DNA from: Caprella mutica
Lineage: Eukaryota > Arthropoda > Malacostraca > Amphipoda > Caprellidae
Length of the DNA stretch: 64,000 nt
Direction: 5' to 3'
Assembly: GCA_947561585.1 (NCBI GenBank)
Contig: CANNZV010001129.1
Coordinates: 310,001-374,000 of the forward strand
The notes under the pieces were generated by a model. It made no database searches. It had not been told where the DNA came from and saw nothing but the letters and a program-made list of their open reading frames with translations. Within the stretch, counting starts at the first letter, position 1; the number at the start of each line of letters is the position of its first letter. Shown piece by piece: positions 22,366-35,428 of the stretch. The translations under genes and the position numbers were made by a program.

Positions 22366-23571
22366 ACCCGCAATCCATTTTTCGGTAAGAAATCCTAATC
22401 TCATTAATATCCAAGATATTTAAGGGAAATTCATTTTGCTATAAAAGTGTTTATAAAAAAATATCATTTAGCTGTTAGTTATACTATATACACCTCAGAA
22501 TGAGAATGAAAAAACCTGGACAATGAACATCAATAAGTAACATATTATAAAGTGGGATTAGGGTAAGTTTCTATCTTCGATAAATGCACGAATGTATTCT
22601 ACTATAATTTTTAACAACTGAATATATCAATTTACACTCATTTTAAGAATTCAGCCTTTTTTCGTCCAAATGATCATATTTACCTCAAACAGGTTACCTG
22701 AACATTAAAGGATTCAGCGCTATATTTGAAGTCGGGAATAATCTTTGAATATTAATTGTTTAAAAAATTTCATTTTTTTGAAAAAGCTTCAAAACTTAAT
22801 AAGATAATTAAATTGGTAATTAAATTCCTTAATTTCTGGAATCTTATTAAGATGCAAATTGGTTTCAAGACTCTAGAGACCGTGTGACCGAATTCTCTCT
22901 CTTGGAATTGGTATAAGAAAAAAAATCCGTGGGAATCAAACTGTCGAAATACCTGTTCCAATAATAGGAATAGTCAGAACGAAAACAAAATATATTTAAT
23001 TAATTTGTACGTATGAGTATAGCATCTTTTTTTAAGTTGGTAAATATACTATATTTTTAATACTAAGATAATATAGTAGTATAACATCGTTTAAGCAGTA
23101 ATAAATATATGGAAGTATAATATTATTCATTTTTAAGGCATTCATAATAATTTAAGAGCATTACTTTTATATTATAATTATCATAAAACAAGAATAAAGT
23201 GAATACTTAATAGTGTTTTTGAAAGAATGAAACTACAAAAATGGATAATTATATTACGATGATGAAGCATTAGAAAATTTGTGTTTAAAAGCATTTCTAT
23301 ATTTGCGTAATAGTGATATCTTCTCATTGTTTTCCTGTTTGAATTTCAATGAGAGTTTTACACATTTAGAATAGATGCACCTGATGTCGAACTGAAAAGA
23401 GAGAGACAATCTTAAGGTCTAATAGGATTCGAACTTTACTTGTCGAAATGAACAGATAGGGAAAGTAATTGCAAAATGAGCGGGTTAAATTCTAAGCTAT
23501 TGACAAGTTCAATTTTTTCGATCCAAAAAAAAAAACCTATGATTAAAATTAATATTTTATTCATCATTTTC

Positions 23572-23614
23572 ATTGGTATCCATGATACTTGCAATTATCA
23601 TGGATAACAATTAA
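23572..23614. repeat. Short palindromic dispersed repeat, copy 2
   Basis: TTGGTATCCATGATAC, a short centre with GCAA, then ATCATGGATAACAATT. The arms TATCCATGAT and ATCATGGATA are perfect inverses. It is the best preserved member of the family also seen at 16-58, 33272-33300 and 60588-60620. Confidence 0.6.
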
Positions 23615-26600
23615 AATGACTAGTATAAATGTGAAATTATATAGTTTTCTCTTATATGTAATAAAATATGAAACCTGTTGATAAGTCAGAATTTACCCTT
23701 CGTGTTAATTTACATATATTAGATAATTAAAGTTATTTTCGTTTGTATCATTATGCATATCTTCAATAGTGAGTATTATTATATAAACCGTCAAAATAAA
23801 GATATTGCACAAGAATATTGAATAGATTTCAAAGATCTATAATATAAATGGAAGTTCACTTATTATTCCCTTCATCATTTCAATTAAGAAACCTAATGGT
23901 ACACATCGTAATTGAATGTTTTAAATTTCTATATCATAGTAACAGTATATTAATTTATGTTATTTATTTTTCCATACTGTTTTATGAATTAACTGTGTAA
24001 TTAATTATTATGAGTGAACTGAATCAATCATCTTAGTAATTTAATATGATAATAAAATGACACTGATATTCCTAATCTTCAATCGATATCAACTTTTCAC
24101 CTCTCCTTCGAAATCAATCTCAAAATCACCGTGGACTTATTATCAGAGACAAATGCGGTATATTTTCAGACAGATATGGACAGTGTGTCACCAAAAGTGC
24201 AGACTCATGACTGATATCGCAGCAGAAGCTGATTTATGATAAAAACTTTCGAGGTTAAATATGGGGTATATTCACATTTCGTATGCTAGGTTTCAAAAAT
24301 TATGATCTGTCATGTGAATTGATACTAGGTATCAATAATAATTTATGAGAATATCAATCTATCAATTAATCTGAATATAAATACCAGCATTAAAGGTTGT
24401 ACTACCAAACAGTAATAGTATATTTTCAATTGAAAAGGTGTGTCAACTGACAGAGTGCAGATGAACAGTTCATTAACTGATTTACTTCTGAAAGCTCTTA
24501 GCACAATGGAGAGATGTTCTCCTGATGAAACACAACCTATGACTCCATTTACCCTGCATCTGATATTAGTATAGGAAAAAAATTAACCTAATTAAAAGAA
24601 AAATATCTTGGTAATGAACTTTCATCTGTATATCTTATATTTTATTAGTGAATTCAATCGACTGTTATTCATTTGATTTCCTTTTGTCAAATATATGTTT
24701 TAAATCATTTATAATCTTAATAAATCAAGTAGTTAGTGTGTATAATTGCTTAAAATTATAAATAAGTAGAAAGTTGATATAATTGAATAGTTAGTTTAAA
24801 ATATTGTGTTGGATTGTGTAATGCTCAGGTTGATATTTCATTGAATTCAATACTGCTGACAAAGAGTTGTGTCTTGTAAGTGTAATGGGTAGACACTCGC
24901 CTGTCTTCATGGAGTTAAATTATTTAATCCATCTCTTCTCAAACTGTAACTACATCATTAAATCACGCCAAGCCATGGCCCACATTGAAGAAGTAGGTGC
25001 AAAGGTTAGAAAATCTGTAATTCAAATTAATGTGATTCAATGTATTTTTGGTGTATTCAATTAATGCTTCTTGCTTTTAAAACGTATTATCATAAAATAA
25101 GGTAACTTCGATTGAAATTTATGGACCTTTGATACCTGCACCTAATGAATTTGGAATGGTAGTGGGCGAAAATATAGAGAACTATATGTCTATTATATGA
25201 AACCCTTACAAATTCAAACTAATGCAATAAATGAAATTGATATCTTTACTGGTTACAAATAACTTAGTATCCTAGTGTAATTTATATAATTAGAGACAGT
25301 TAATAGTTCACGCACAACCTCATTCACACGTCAATTCGTGAAACAGTCTGTTTTCATATTAATATAAATGATAAAAATGATTGAACTTAAACACCCACTG
25401 TGACACGTACTATCAAACTATAGCAATGTATTTATATTATAATATAAGTGACAAATGAACGAAATTAGGAAACATTAGGAATAATGTAACTTACCCTATT
25501 TAAAGTATAAATATCTTCATTACAGGCAGTTAAATGATTTAATTTTATTATTTTGTGTAATTCATTAATCAGAAAAGTCTGTGACTGTAATGTTCTTCCT
25601 CTATATTTTTTTCTTTCTCTCATGGTAGAAGTGATATCAATTTCCTGTGCCGATGAAGTCATTCATTATATCAGGGAAAATTATCTGAATATATAAATAT
25701 TAGTTAATATTTATAAAAAAAAAATTGTTTTAAATCACTGGAGAATAAATAAATATCTTATATGGAGAGTTTGATACGAATGCTATGTTTAGATGTAAAA
25801 ATATCAATAATTTTATTGCCATCTGATATATTTCAACATTATGGATACTGAAACTATCGTTCAGACCATGAAGATTAACAGATACATCAAAATATTTTTC
25901 TAGACTCTAATTTTGTCAACTACAATATGACTCCCAACCACATGTCAACTGTGACTTGTCCATCCGTTTATTCAATATTGTTGTTTTGAAGATAGAAAGA
26001 ATCTCTAAAGACATGATTGCCAAAATAGAACCAAAATACCCAGCAAATATCTTGGAGAAAAAAAGAAGCGGAAGTAATTACTTGACAAACACTCTGATTG
26101 GTGCCAGGAAGAGAAAAAGAACAAGAAAAACAAGTGAACCTTTTTTGAGAAGAAAAACAAGAGGAGCTAAAAATAATATAAAGTAGTTATTTTCGGGTGA
26201 ATATCAATAATGTATTGTATTTTAATCTTACATGAGGTTATAAGTATGCTCTGCAAATACACTTCTTAAATGGAACATCGTTAATCAATTAAAAACTGTT
26301 AGAATCTACTATATTCTGTTCTTTCAACTATTAAAACATCCTTCAAACATCATCCGAAAATGAATACTTTCAAATGTTAAAAAAACGTAGCAAATCGTGG
26401 GAGTGTAATTTCTCATGAATTGGGGAAAGGTAATTGGGATTTTTTTTATGATTCACACTTCAAGGATTCTTATTTCATTATATGAGGCGGCTTCATTAGA
26501 ATATTCAATTCTAATGATAATATTCCAAGATATATAATTCTTCAAAACAATATCTAATTGATTGTCCTGACCTAATTAATATGAGTGCTTTTAATTGCAG

Positions 26601-27874
26601 AACAAAAATTGCACAATGCAGAACAAGCAAGAATGAGCCTCGAATATTTTGTTTCAGAAATTAAATTATTGACCATTAACCGCGTTACAACATATTTAGT
26701 GCACACAGAGCTTTAATAATGGTAAGCAGACGATGAGGATAGTAACTTTTACATACGAATTTAGGCATTATAATTACCCATGACTCTTTTCTTTATTTTA
26801 TATATAGATAAATACCAACTGTAAGAGCATTCTAGAACTAGAACACTCGCAGTACACGAAAAGTGTATGTTACCACAGGACTATTGATTTGATAAACAGA
26901 AATTTTTAAAAGTCAAATTGGTTTATGACCTATGATACTACCCACTTTCCGTCTAATACAACTACTGTCCGAGCACAGCGACGTTAACCTATATAATTGT
27001 ATTTATATACATATAACTTAATAGTAAGATATGCACTATTTTAATTGATAAATGTATATGTTTTGTTATATTTTCATTCGTCGCTAGCTTCCAGAACTTT
27101 TCAAACTTCTTTGTGTATGATTTATAGTTATTTTTATCGCAAATTATGTATTGATTACTTATGCATAATGATGAAATAATACAAGTTGAACTAGAAGTGT
27201 CGGACACATTTCAAGTCCTCATATCTTCTAGACTATCAATGGTAGAAATTCATCTGGTACCATTTCAAATATTAATTCAACAAGTCTTTTGAATCGTTAA
27301 TCAATTTCTTTTTATATAATACCAAAATGTTTCCAAGCCTTCTTTAACAGCCTGTACGATTGCATGAATAAAAACCAAACCATTTTAATGCATAACCAAG
27401 ATAATTTGATTTTAAATTAAGTCAAATGAGTTATGATCAATTTAACATGCAAAGTAAACTCATAATTATTTGGTTGGTAAAGATACGCAATAGCATTCAA
27501 AATGAAAATATGTGTTTATCATATTTACTGAAATTTATTAAAATTTATCATAAAATTAAATTGAATACAAAGTTGTTAAGATAAAATGTAAAACAACAAA
27601 TACAAAACTCAATCAAAAAAAGTATTCAAAAGTGATTAATTTTTTTTTGAATGACTATATAATTAAAAAACTGACTATGAAAATGATGTAAAATAAAAAT
27701 ATAGTTATGGAATATTATTCACTTGTAATCATTTGCTTAAAGTTAAAATTGACTCATACATTTTCTTCCAAATCATACTATTTTATGTCGTTAAGTTTGG
27801 ACAACAACAAAATTTATCGTCTCTTTTCACGACTGATGGCTTGGCCGAAGGCGACATATCCTGTCTACAATAAA

Positions 27875-27950
27875 TTAGTAGTCTGTAGAATAATAAATCA
27901 TTCGTTTGTAGAAAAATAAATTATTAGCTTGTAGAATAATAAATTATTAG
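27875..27950. repeat. Short tandem repeat, 23-24-bp unit, about three copies
   Basis: The unit is approximately TTAG(C/T)TTGTAGAATAATAAATTA with few changes between copies. No coding context. Confidence 0.65.
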
Positions 27951-29152
27951 TCTCAACCTTTATCTAATGCAATCAAAAATTGATTTGTGGCTCCTACCTA
28001 TAATCTATTTGGAAAAATTGTCAACTTAACAGGAAAAACCTTATTGGATGAAATATTAAAATTAGGATGATATTTTATCATGCTAGCGAGAATGGATATA
28101 ATATCAATATGAGATTTTATAAATTTTCATTAAAAAAGTATGATAGGTGGAGTAGAAATTCTATATAAAAAACTTAAGCTAGGTCACTATATAGAGTTTA
28201 CCTAATTATATTGAAATCAATAGATATATAGAAAATGCACAAAATAGATCTTTTAAAACAATTTCATTATACAGGTTAGGCTTTCAACATAATATTTAAA
28301 TTAAGAAAAGTTGGTTGATTGAAACCAATTAAATAAAATCAAAGGTTATTTTCAAATATGAAAATATTATCAGTAATATTCAAATAAATATTAATAGTTT
28401 AATAAACCTCTTCATCATGAAAATCGATATGTTAGTTTTCAATGAGATTAAATTCAAATGAAGCGGACATATCGCAAAGGTCTAATAATTCAACAAAATT
28501 GATTCAAAAGATATATTGATTTATTGATATCTCCTCTTGAAAATAAAGAAAAATTGTGCGACTAATTCAAAATTAGAAACGCTATCTTTCGAATCATGAA
28601 GTCAATCATATTCCATTCTTATTAATTCGTGCTATCAAAATATTGTTAGATCCCTGGAACTGCAGAGGTTCACACAGAGAAAGAACAGTCTACTGAGAAT
28701 ACTCTAACTAATTTCTCAAAAAATAAATTCAGAATAAGTGTTCCGTGCAGTGGCTAGCGAGTATCTTTACAGTGTGTCGTGTGGACTGTAGTGACAAAAA
28801 GGAACTTTTTAACAAATCACTGCAGTAGTAACTTGATCATCATTTTATAGCTTTTTATTGGTTTCTAACGAAACATTCAATAATTTCAGTGTTCAACTGA
28901 ATTATGTAAGGATGATACAACTTGAATATTAACGAATTCCAATATAGATGAACTTAATAGCATCCAATTTAAAAAGTATTCATAATATTTTCTGATTTTT
29001 CGTGTGTAGATGAAAAAATATAAATAAAAACTTTTTTAATGCGGATAGAATAGCCCTTTATAACATTAGCCTTGGAAGAAAGATACTTAATAGATGATGT
29101 CAAAGAAATGTATCTTCGCATGATATAAATTTTTCTAATCATAATAATAAAG
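27951..29152. other. AT-rich spacer
   Basis: No gene recognised. A patch at about 28735-28800 is GC-richer and could be part of an untranslated exon or an old repeat, but nothing confirms this. Confidence 0.3.
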
Positions 29153-29257
29153 GGTCAGTTTGGATCCCACGCTGTGCTCTTGCTGCTCCCTGACTGCCGT
29201 GGTGACGACTCCAATCGGCTTAAGCTGCATCACACCTCGAACCTGCTGCTATTTTCA
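29153..29257 (+). repeat. GC-rich dispersed repeat, copy A (partner 51821-51919)
   Basis: This isolated GC-rich block is an inverse-complement match, about 75-80% by eye, of 51821-51919. In one plus-strand frame it can be read VSLDPTLCSCCSLTAVVTTPIG, and the other copy on its minus strand reads VSLAPTLRSCCSMASVVNTPIG. Many differences are therefore conservative or silent at the protein level. This suggests a fragment of a coding repeat, possibly a retroelement. I do not recognise the protein. Confidence 0.55.
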
Positions 29258-30950
29258 ATTGGGAAGCAAATTATCAAAAAATCATTACGGATTTACTTCT
29301 CTTTGACTGTACAGTACACTATGTACATAGATTGATTATACAGTATAAACTATAATTTTATTTTTCGATATATTGATTATTGAATGAATCATATAATAAT
29401 TAAATTTTCTCATTAAATTACAGTTACTTCTACGAAAATCTTCAACGTTTAATTATTTCACTCTTGTATTTCCACAGTCCTTCAAATCATTACTAAATGC
29501 ATTGAAGCTTTCCCATGGAATATATCTGAGGGAATGATAATAATTTGTGTGCAGTTTTCATCGCTTGAAATTTTAATTTATAGCATTCGAATAGTGAGGC
29601 ATTATTCGAAAGAGAAAAGAGAAAGAGAGAGAGATTTTGAAAGGTCTGAAGTATCGCCTCATATATAAGATGTGCGATGCTATTAATATTGAAAACGAAT
29701 TGCTAGCGAGGTTATTTCACGCGTGTTACCATTAATATAGAAAACTGATCTACAGGAAGATTCTTATCATGTATCATTGTGTATACAATGATAAATTGCT
29801 CCACTTAATTGCTTGGAAAATTAATATGGGGATCTATTATGTGTTTTATTCTTAATGGGGAATGTTATTTGAAGAGAAAATATATCAGGTAAGAAATACA
29901 TTTGCATAACTGAATAAAACTGAATTATGATGAAAATTAACTTTTAATCTGAGTAAAAATATTGTACAATAAAAGTTCAATTTCTAAGCCTCATGTGATA
30001 CAACATTTTATTATAATATGTCTGACGTCTGTATCACAATAGTGTTATACAAATATTAAATTAATAATAGCAAGAATTAAACTTCAATAACGTCTGGCTT
30101 TTCAGTATTACCTAAAATTATGATTTTAAATTAATAAGTAACTTAAAATTATTAAAATGTAATCACATAAAAATTATTTTTAACGATTACTGTACATCTA
30201 TTAAATAATCCTAACTAAAATTAATAATTACCATAAAATTCGTATAATTTACTTTAATATTCTTCCTAAAGTAGTTTTAAATAATTGGTTAAACCTCAAA
30301 GTGAGATTACAAAGACCTGAACATATAAAGAAATAATATATTGTTAAAATAAAGAATTGAATTACAGTTCATTAGGAATAGAACCCCTGCCCCCGGCATA
30401 GTAAATTAATACTCCATTACTGTTGTAAGAATATGCTATAGAAATATTCTTCAATTGTTCATAAACTGAATGAAGATACAATACATTAATTATTAAGGGA
30501 ATGTTTTATTTTTCTGCAGACTAAATAAATCACTACTCATGTTTTATTAAATGGTTTATTGCAGTACGAATAATTTGATATTTTGAGATTGTTTACAAAA
30601 TATTCTTCAAATTATTTTACGTTCAAGAATATGGTGGATTCACAGAAGATTGAATGAGTCCTCCCTAGATCTTCAATGGCACCAGCATAAATTTCTATCT
30701 AATTATCACATAATAGGGAAGTATAAATATTTTAGTGTTTTTAAAATGTCTCAATTTGAACTCAAATAGTGATTTTATGAGTATTAGTGTAAATTATGAT
30801 AGAAGAATCTAAAGAAGTATTAAATCGAAATGTGTATGCTGTTGCATATGAATAAAATGATATGTATATTGTATAATAATTGTATGTATTGAGTTGAATC
30901 TGTATCTCAGTATGTAAGAAAATACAAACAAAAATTGTTCATACATCTAT
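29258..30950. other. AT-rich spacer
   Basis: No gene recognised. A purine-rich run (GAGAAAAGAGAAAGAGAGAGAG, about 29610-29632) is the only marked feature. Confidence 0.35.
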
Positions 30951-30957
30951 AATATAT

Positions 30958-31085
30958 AGAAGTTGAATTGCTCGAAAACAGTTGCTTGGAAGAAAATTGC
31001 TCGAAAAGAATTGCACGAATGAACAATTGCTAGAATGAACAATTGCTCGAAAAACAATTGCCGAACACTATAATAATTTGATCGA
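30958..31085. repeat. Degenerate tandem array of AATTGCTCGAA units
   Basis: About seven loosely spaced copies of (A)ATTGCTCGAA with spacers of 5-10 bases. Divergence between copies is high, so the array is old or diverges quickly. Confidence 0.55.
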
Positions 31086-31309
31086 ATGAATAAGTGTTCA
31101 AATGATAAATTGGTCTAATAATCATATTGCTCGCAGTGTTCGAATTAATAATAAGTCAGTTAATAATGAAGTTGAATTATATTGAATAAATTTCGACTAA
31201 CAGTTCTTGTTTCTAATTAATAATTTATAGTTACTGTATTTCATATTTTTCTTCGAGAGTGTTTACTATCAATCATTGTAATATCGTTTTTAAATTTTTC
31301 TTTTTCTTA

Positions 31310-31505
31310 TTTTGGCTCCAACGATGCATTCTTATAGGACTAGGTAGGGTTGTTAGGTTTCAGCAACTCGTGCTATGGGAACTGCCGATCCAAGAAGGGA
31401 GCGGTTGCTCCCAAGACATTTTGCATGACCTCTGGTATTCGTGCCACTTAATGGCTACATTTTCGGTTGTCCTTATGTTGATAACTCTTCCTCTTCTCCT
31501 ACATT
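31310..31505. other. GC-richer island of unknown origin
   Basis: The composition changes sharply from its flanks. The plus strand has an open frame (31259-31507), but the peptide is unfamiliar, and the minus strand also reads through for long stretches. It is most likely a decayed mobile-element or exon fragment. No identification is possible by eye. Confidence 0.25.
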
Positions 31506-34327
31506 AAACAACTGATTATTTGAAATTTGAATATTTGATCAATTGATCATTCGGCCAATAACATTTGTTCCTTAGATAGTTTGTCGAAAGTCAGTAGATA
31601 ATCATAAATTGAAATCACTACAATTAGATGAAACTAAACAGTCCATGTTATCGGAAATTTATAAAAATTCAAAGTTTATAAATTTCAAAGTTTCTCTTCA
31701 AATGGTTGAATGAAAATATTATTTTTAAAATTTAATTATTTAATAACTGTATTATTTTCATTAAAAAAATGAAAATTCACTGCTTTTAGTTCTTATGCAA
31801 ATTCTTAATCTATGGATTAAAAAACAACGAATATACAAAAAACTTCAACAAAATACATAAACAAATATATAGAGCATAGCTTCTTATAACTATAAATTAT
31901 TGATAATCTTTCCCCTAGAATATTTTAACTTCACATTCTTTTTAAAATTTATCAGCCAATCAAATATAACGTAGACCACTTTACCATTTCACAAGATGAG
32001 AAGAGAATAAGTGTTCTATGTTTAATTTTGTGTTCATAGACCACTTTGACACACTCAAGAGGAGTATTGCTATTAATCGGAGATTAATTATCTATCAATC
32101 CAATCGATATATAACATATTTTCGAAACCCTGTCAGTCTATTGTGTTTCGTGGAACATTTTCGACTAATCATGATGTTTATATTAAGATATTTACGATAA
32201 AATACGACTAATATTTACTACAAAGGACAAAAATGAACGCTAGGTACTTTATTAAATTACAGTGAACAAGGCTGTTCAACATAACAGCATAATTCCTCTA
32301 AGTGATCGAACTTTAACTCAATATGAGTTTCAAAAGTTTATTCGAAGCTCACGTATCTCATTCGAATATTACAACTTTAAAGTTGCTCAATAATATGAGC
32401 AATAGTTAGGTAATTTGAAGGCGATGATATTCCATAACTTACAAGAGAATGTCTCTGAGCAATGCAATTGGGACGGGTGCAAAGGAGAAACTAAAGGAGA
32501 AATATGGTGGGGCCGTAAAAAAATATCTTTCGCCTCATATTAGTCTTCGACGGTCTCCTCCTAATCATCCTATATTCTAACCTTCTTTGTCCATCTCCTT
32601 CCTTATCTTCTTTATCACCATAATATTATATTATTAGGATATCCATCTATCACCATTGTAATCTATTACCGCACCATAATCTTCTACAGCCCTTCCATAA
32701 TTTCCGTTCAGTCTAATGAACTGAAAAAACTCTCAGTTACAAAAAATAGTAAATTATGTTTTCATCATTTTAATGTTTCCAAAGTTAGTTTCTATAGACT
32801 CTGAGCACTAATTAGATAGTTTTTAATGTAATTTCTGCATGTATCATCTAACATGAATACCAGTCAAATGGGCTGGAAAATTATTCGCGGTTATTTGTGG
32901 TCAAAGAATATAGGGGCGGTTCCGATCGAGTCATAGGAGAGTTCCACTAAATATGACCAAAAATGTAGAGCCGTCCGATAATTTCAACCTTACCTTATCT
33001 ACATGAGTAACATACAAATAAAATGTGTGCCATGGAGCATCCGCAATAATTTTATCTCAATTTACTCATTAGTCCTACAGTGAATTAACAATCCACTGCT
33101 CACAGTTTAATCTAAACGTCTGTATCCATCAGGGATAAATTTGTACAATAATAGTGTTTGAAATTGTAGAATGAGAGTCTATTGTGCAATGTACTAGGGT
33201 AAGTTCAGAGAAATAGGTCAGTTCTACATTCGTGATCATATTTGAATATGAATAGTTATCTTATATATCAATTGGTATTCATGATATCTGCAGGACTATT
33301 CTTAACTTAGAGAAAATTCGGAGCCACTCAGTTGGTGCTATTTACGATCTAGAGATACACTAAATTATTACCAAATTACTCTGATATCAGCTCAAGAAAT
33401 GGTGTCGATAACTAAATTTCATCTAATTCATTTGGAATTATTGGCATTAAAGCGGAATCATAGATAATGATTATTACATAAATTGAACAAATATCAGTGT
33501 CCAGTACTTTATTATGCTATAGGTATTAATGTATATGTTGTGCTATGCATTGTGCTATTTTTCCTGTGGCGATAAAGTAGCGTCTGTTGTCACCATTTTA
33601 ATATGGCAATATATTTTGGAGTAACTTTCGGGGGAACAATATACTTGGGGAAATTTCCCTGAAAGTTATTCAAGCTAATCTTTCACCAAGCTATTATAGA
33701 GCTGTTTGTTTTTGAAGCACATACCATACACAATGCTCCAGTGCTAATTGTAAAATGATGGGCTATGAGCAATTGAGAGTGAAAGCACCGGAGGAGGAAA
33801 ATGGGTACTATCTTAAAGATAAGCAAAGGACAAACAGAGTTTATTGTTTGATAGCATGGAAACAGCATGTTGTTACCGTGGACTATTACCTTGCAAGGAC
33901 TTTAGCAACGTCAGTCGCCTAGTAACGTCTATCGTCTAGCAAAGTCTATCATCTAGCAGCATTGATAATTTCAACGTCTGGAAAAGAAATCAACTGGGTA
34001 CGTTTATTGAAACGGTTATTCATTTTCTTATTTTTTTTAAAATTGAAATCCACGCATAAAAATGAAATTCCATACTTTTATTTTTTGAAATTTGTTAAAA
34101 AATTTAAAGTTCAAAATTTTTCATTTATTTGTTAAAAAGTTTATATTGAAATATTTGTTCTTTTAAATTACTTTTTATCGACCTATTAAACTTTTAAAAT
34201 TGGTTTACATTAAAATATTTAAATTTATTTACAAATACTTAAAACTTTCATTACGGTAAAACTTTCATAGTATTTTCATCGCCACAGATCTGCTTTTCAA
34301 CTTCTTTTCTCCATTTAATATTTTCAG
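31506..34327. other. AT-rich spacer with minor repeats
   Basis: It holds a fragment of the GGTGGGGCC MITE (32491-32525), a TTGGTATTCATGATATCTGCA relic (33272-33300) and a small tandem tract of about 18-bp units, AGCAACGTCTATCGTCT-like (33900-33962). No gene recognised. Confidence 0.4.
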
Positions 34328-34594
34328 TTGAAACCATTAATATCTGAGCTACTTAAAGCTTTGAAGGAAACTTCCCAGTTGAGGAGAGCTGTTATTAAAA
34401 TCTATTTATATTTGGTAAATGAGCCTTTCAATACTGTTTTAAATAATTTAAAATTTTCTTTTACAAAACTTAAACATCTATTTTTTCTTTCTCAACAACT
34501 AAGAGTACCGATCAAACCTCATCAGGTAGTGAACGAAGAGAAAGAGAGGAAGCTGCTTGAAGATACTACATTAATTATTTCCAGTGTCTTTTAG
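34328..34594 (+). other. Possible exon or small ORF, unrecognised
   Basis: An 88-codon open frame is preceded by TTTTCAG, an acceptable splice acceptor directly before TTGAAACC. The first 24 codons (KPLISELLKALKETSQLRRA) look like a normal amphipathic helix, and the last 22 are charged, but the middle is AT-driven (Asn/Phe/Lys). It may be a real exon or a chance frame. No domain is recognised. Confidence 0.2.
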
Positions 34595-35217
34595 TTCTGC
34601 ATTCATGTAGGCTATTCAGTATATTACCCTATAATTTATTTACTAATTTACTAAAAATGTATTTTAATACTAAAGTTTGAATGATCTCCTATTTCATTTA
34701 TCAATTGGTAGGATATTATGACGGTGAATATTTACTATAAGCAGGGCATGCATATGGACATTGGTCGTTGCTATTGTATTCAAAATTAAAGTTACCAAAA
34801 TATAGAATATATTTAAATAATTCTTTCGATGTGATATATAGTTATTCTCACAGAGAGAAAAATTAATGGTAGGCCAAATTATATTATAGAAGAACCATAC
34901 TTATTTCAAATTTTCCAAAGTATTTCAAGTAAATCAATTTTTTATTTATTCATTCACGAAGTTTATTATTCGATATAATCGATAAAAAAGATAAAGCAGA
35001 ATATAATTCGTTTGATTTTTCACCAAATAATCCACTGCAGTAATCTTGATCTTTATCGCAATTAGTTAATTAGTTGATAATTCATTAGTGTAATTTATCA
35101 TGCAATAAATTGAGAGGAATATTAGTTTATTAGTTAAAAATCAGTTGATCGTCTATACGATGCAGTGAGTCATTTGTTTGGGAAATAAACGGTAACTGAA
35201 ACTGTAATACAACTGAA

Positions 35218-35362
35218 GATTTAACACCAAAACTACCATGCAGTTAGCACTAAAACTACCAAACAGCTAATACAATAACTACCAAAAAGTTAACATTAAA
35301 ACTACCAAGCAGTAAACCCTTGAACTACTAAACAATTAACACAAGACTACAAGACAGGTTAC
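35218..35362. repeat. Tandem array of about 27-bp ACTACCAAACAGTTAACA units
   Basis: About five imperfect copies of AAAACTACCAAGCAGTTAACACT, diverging toward the right end. It lies immediately left of the mariner element at 35429. Confidence 0.65.
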
Positions 35363-35428
35363 CCAAGAACTAGCTATTATTATAACTTATCCTAAATACA
35401 AATCGAAATTCAATGATGATTTGCTATA

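Larger units (their letters stand above)
22036..27860. other. AT-rich spacer with scattered repeat fragments
   Basis: It contains the inverted partner (22262-22365) of the repeat at 12717-12812 and the best copy of the TTGGTATCCATGATAC palindrome (23572-23614). No gene is recognised. The 76-codon frame at 25956-26186 (+) encodes a Lys/Arg-rich C-terminus, but I cannot support it as a gene. Confidence 0.4.

Noticed and set aside
24880..24960. Possible tRNA (TGGGTAGACACTCGCC)
   Set aside because: An A-box-like phrase is present, but no B box or acceptor stem was found at a workable distance.
25956..26186. Lys/Arg-rich 76-codon frame resembling a nuclear localisation region
   Set aside because: Basic residues come from AAA/AGA codons in AT-rich DNA. 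No homologous pattern or splice context.
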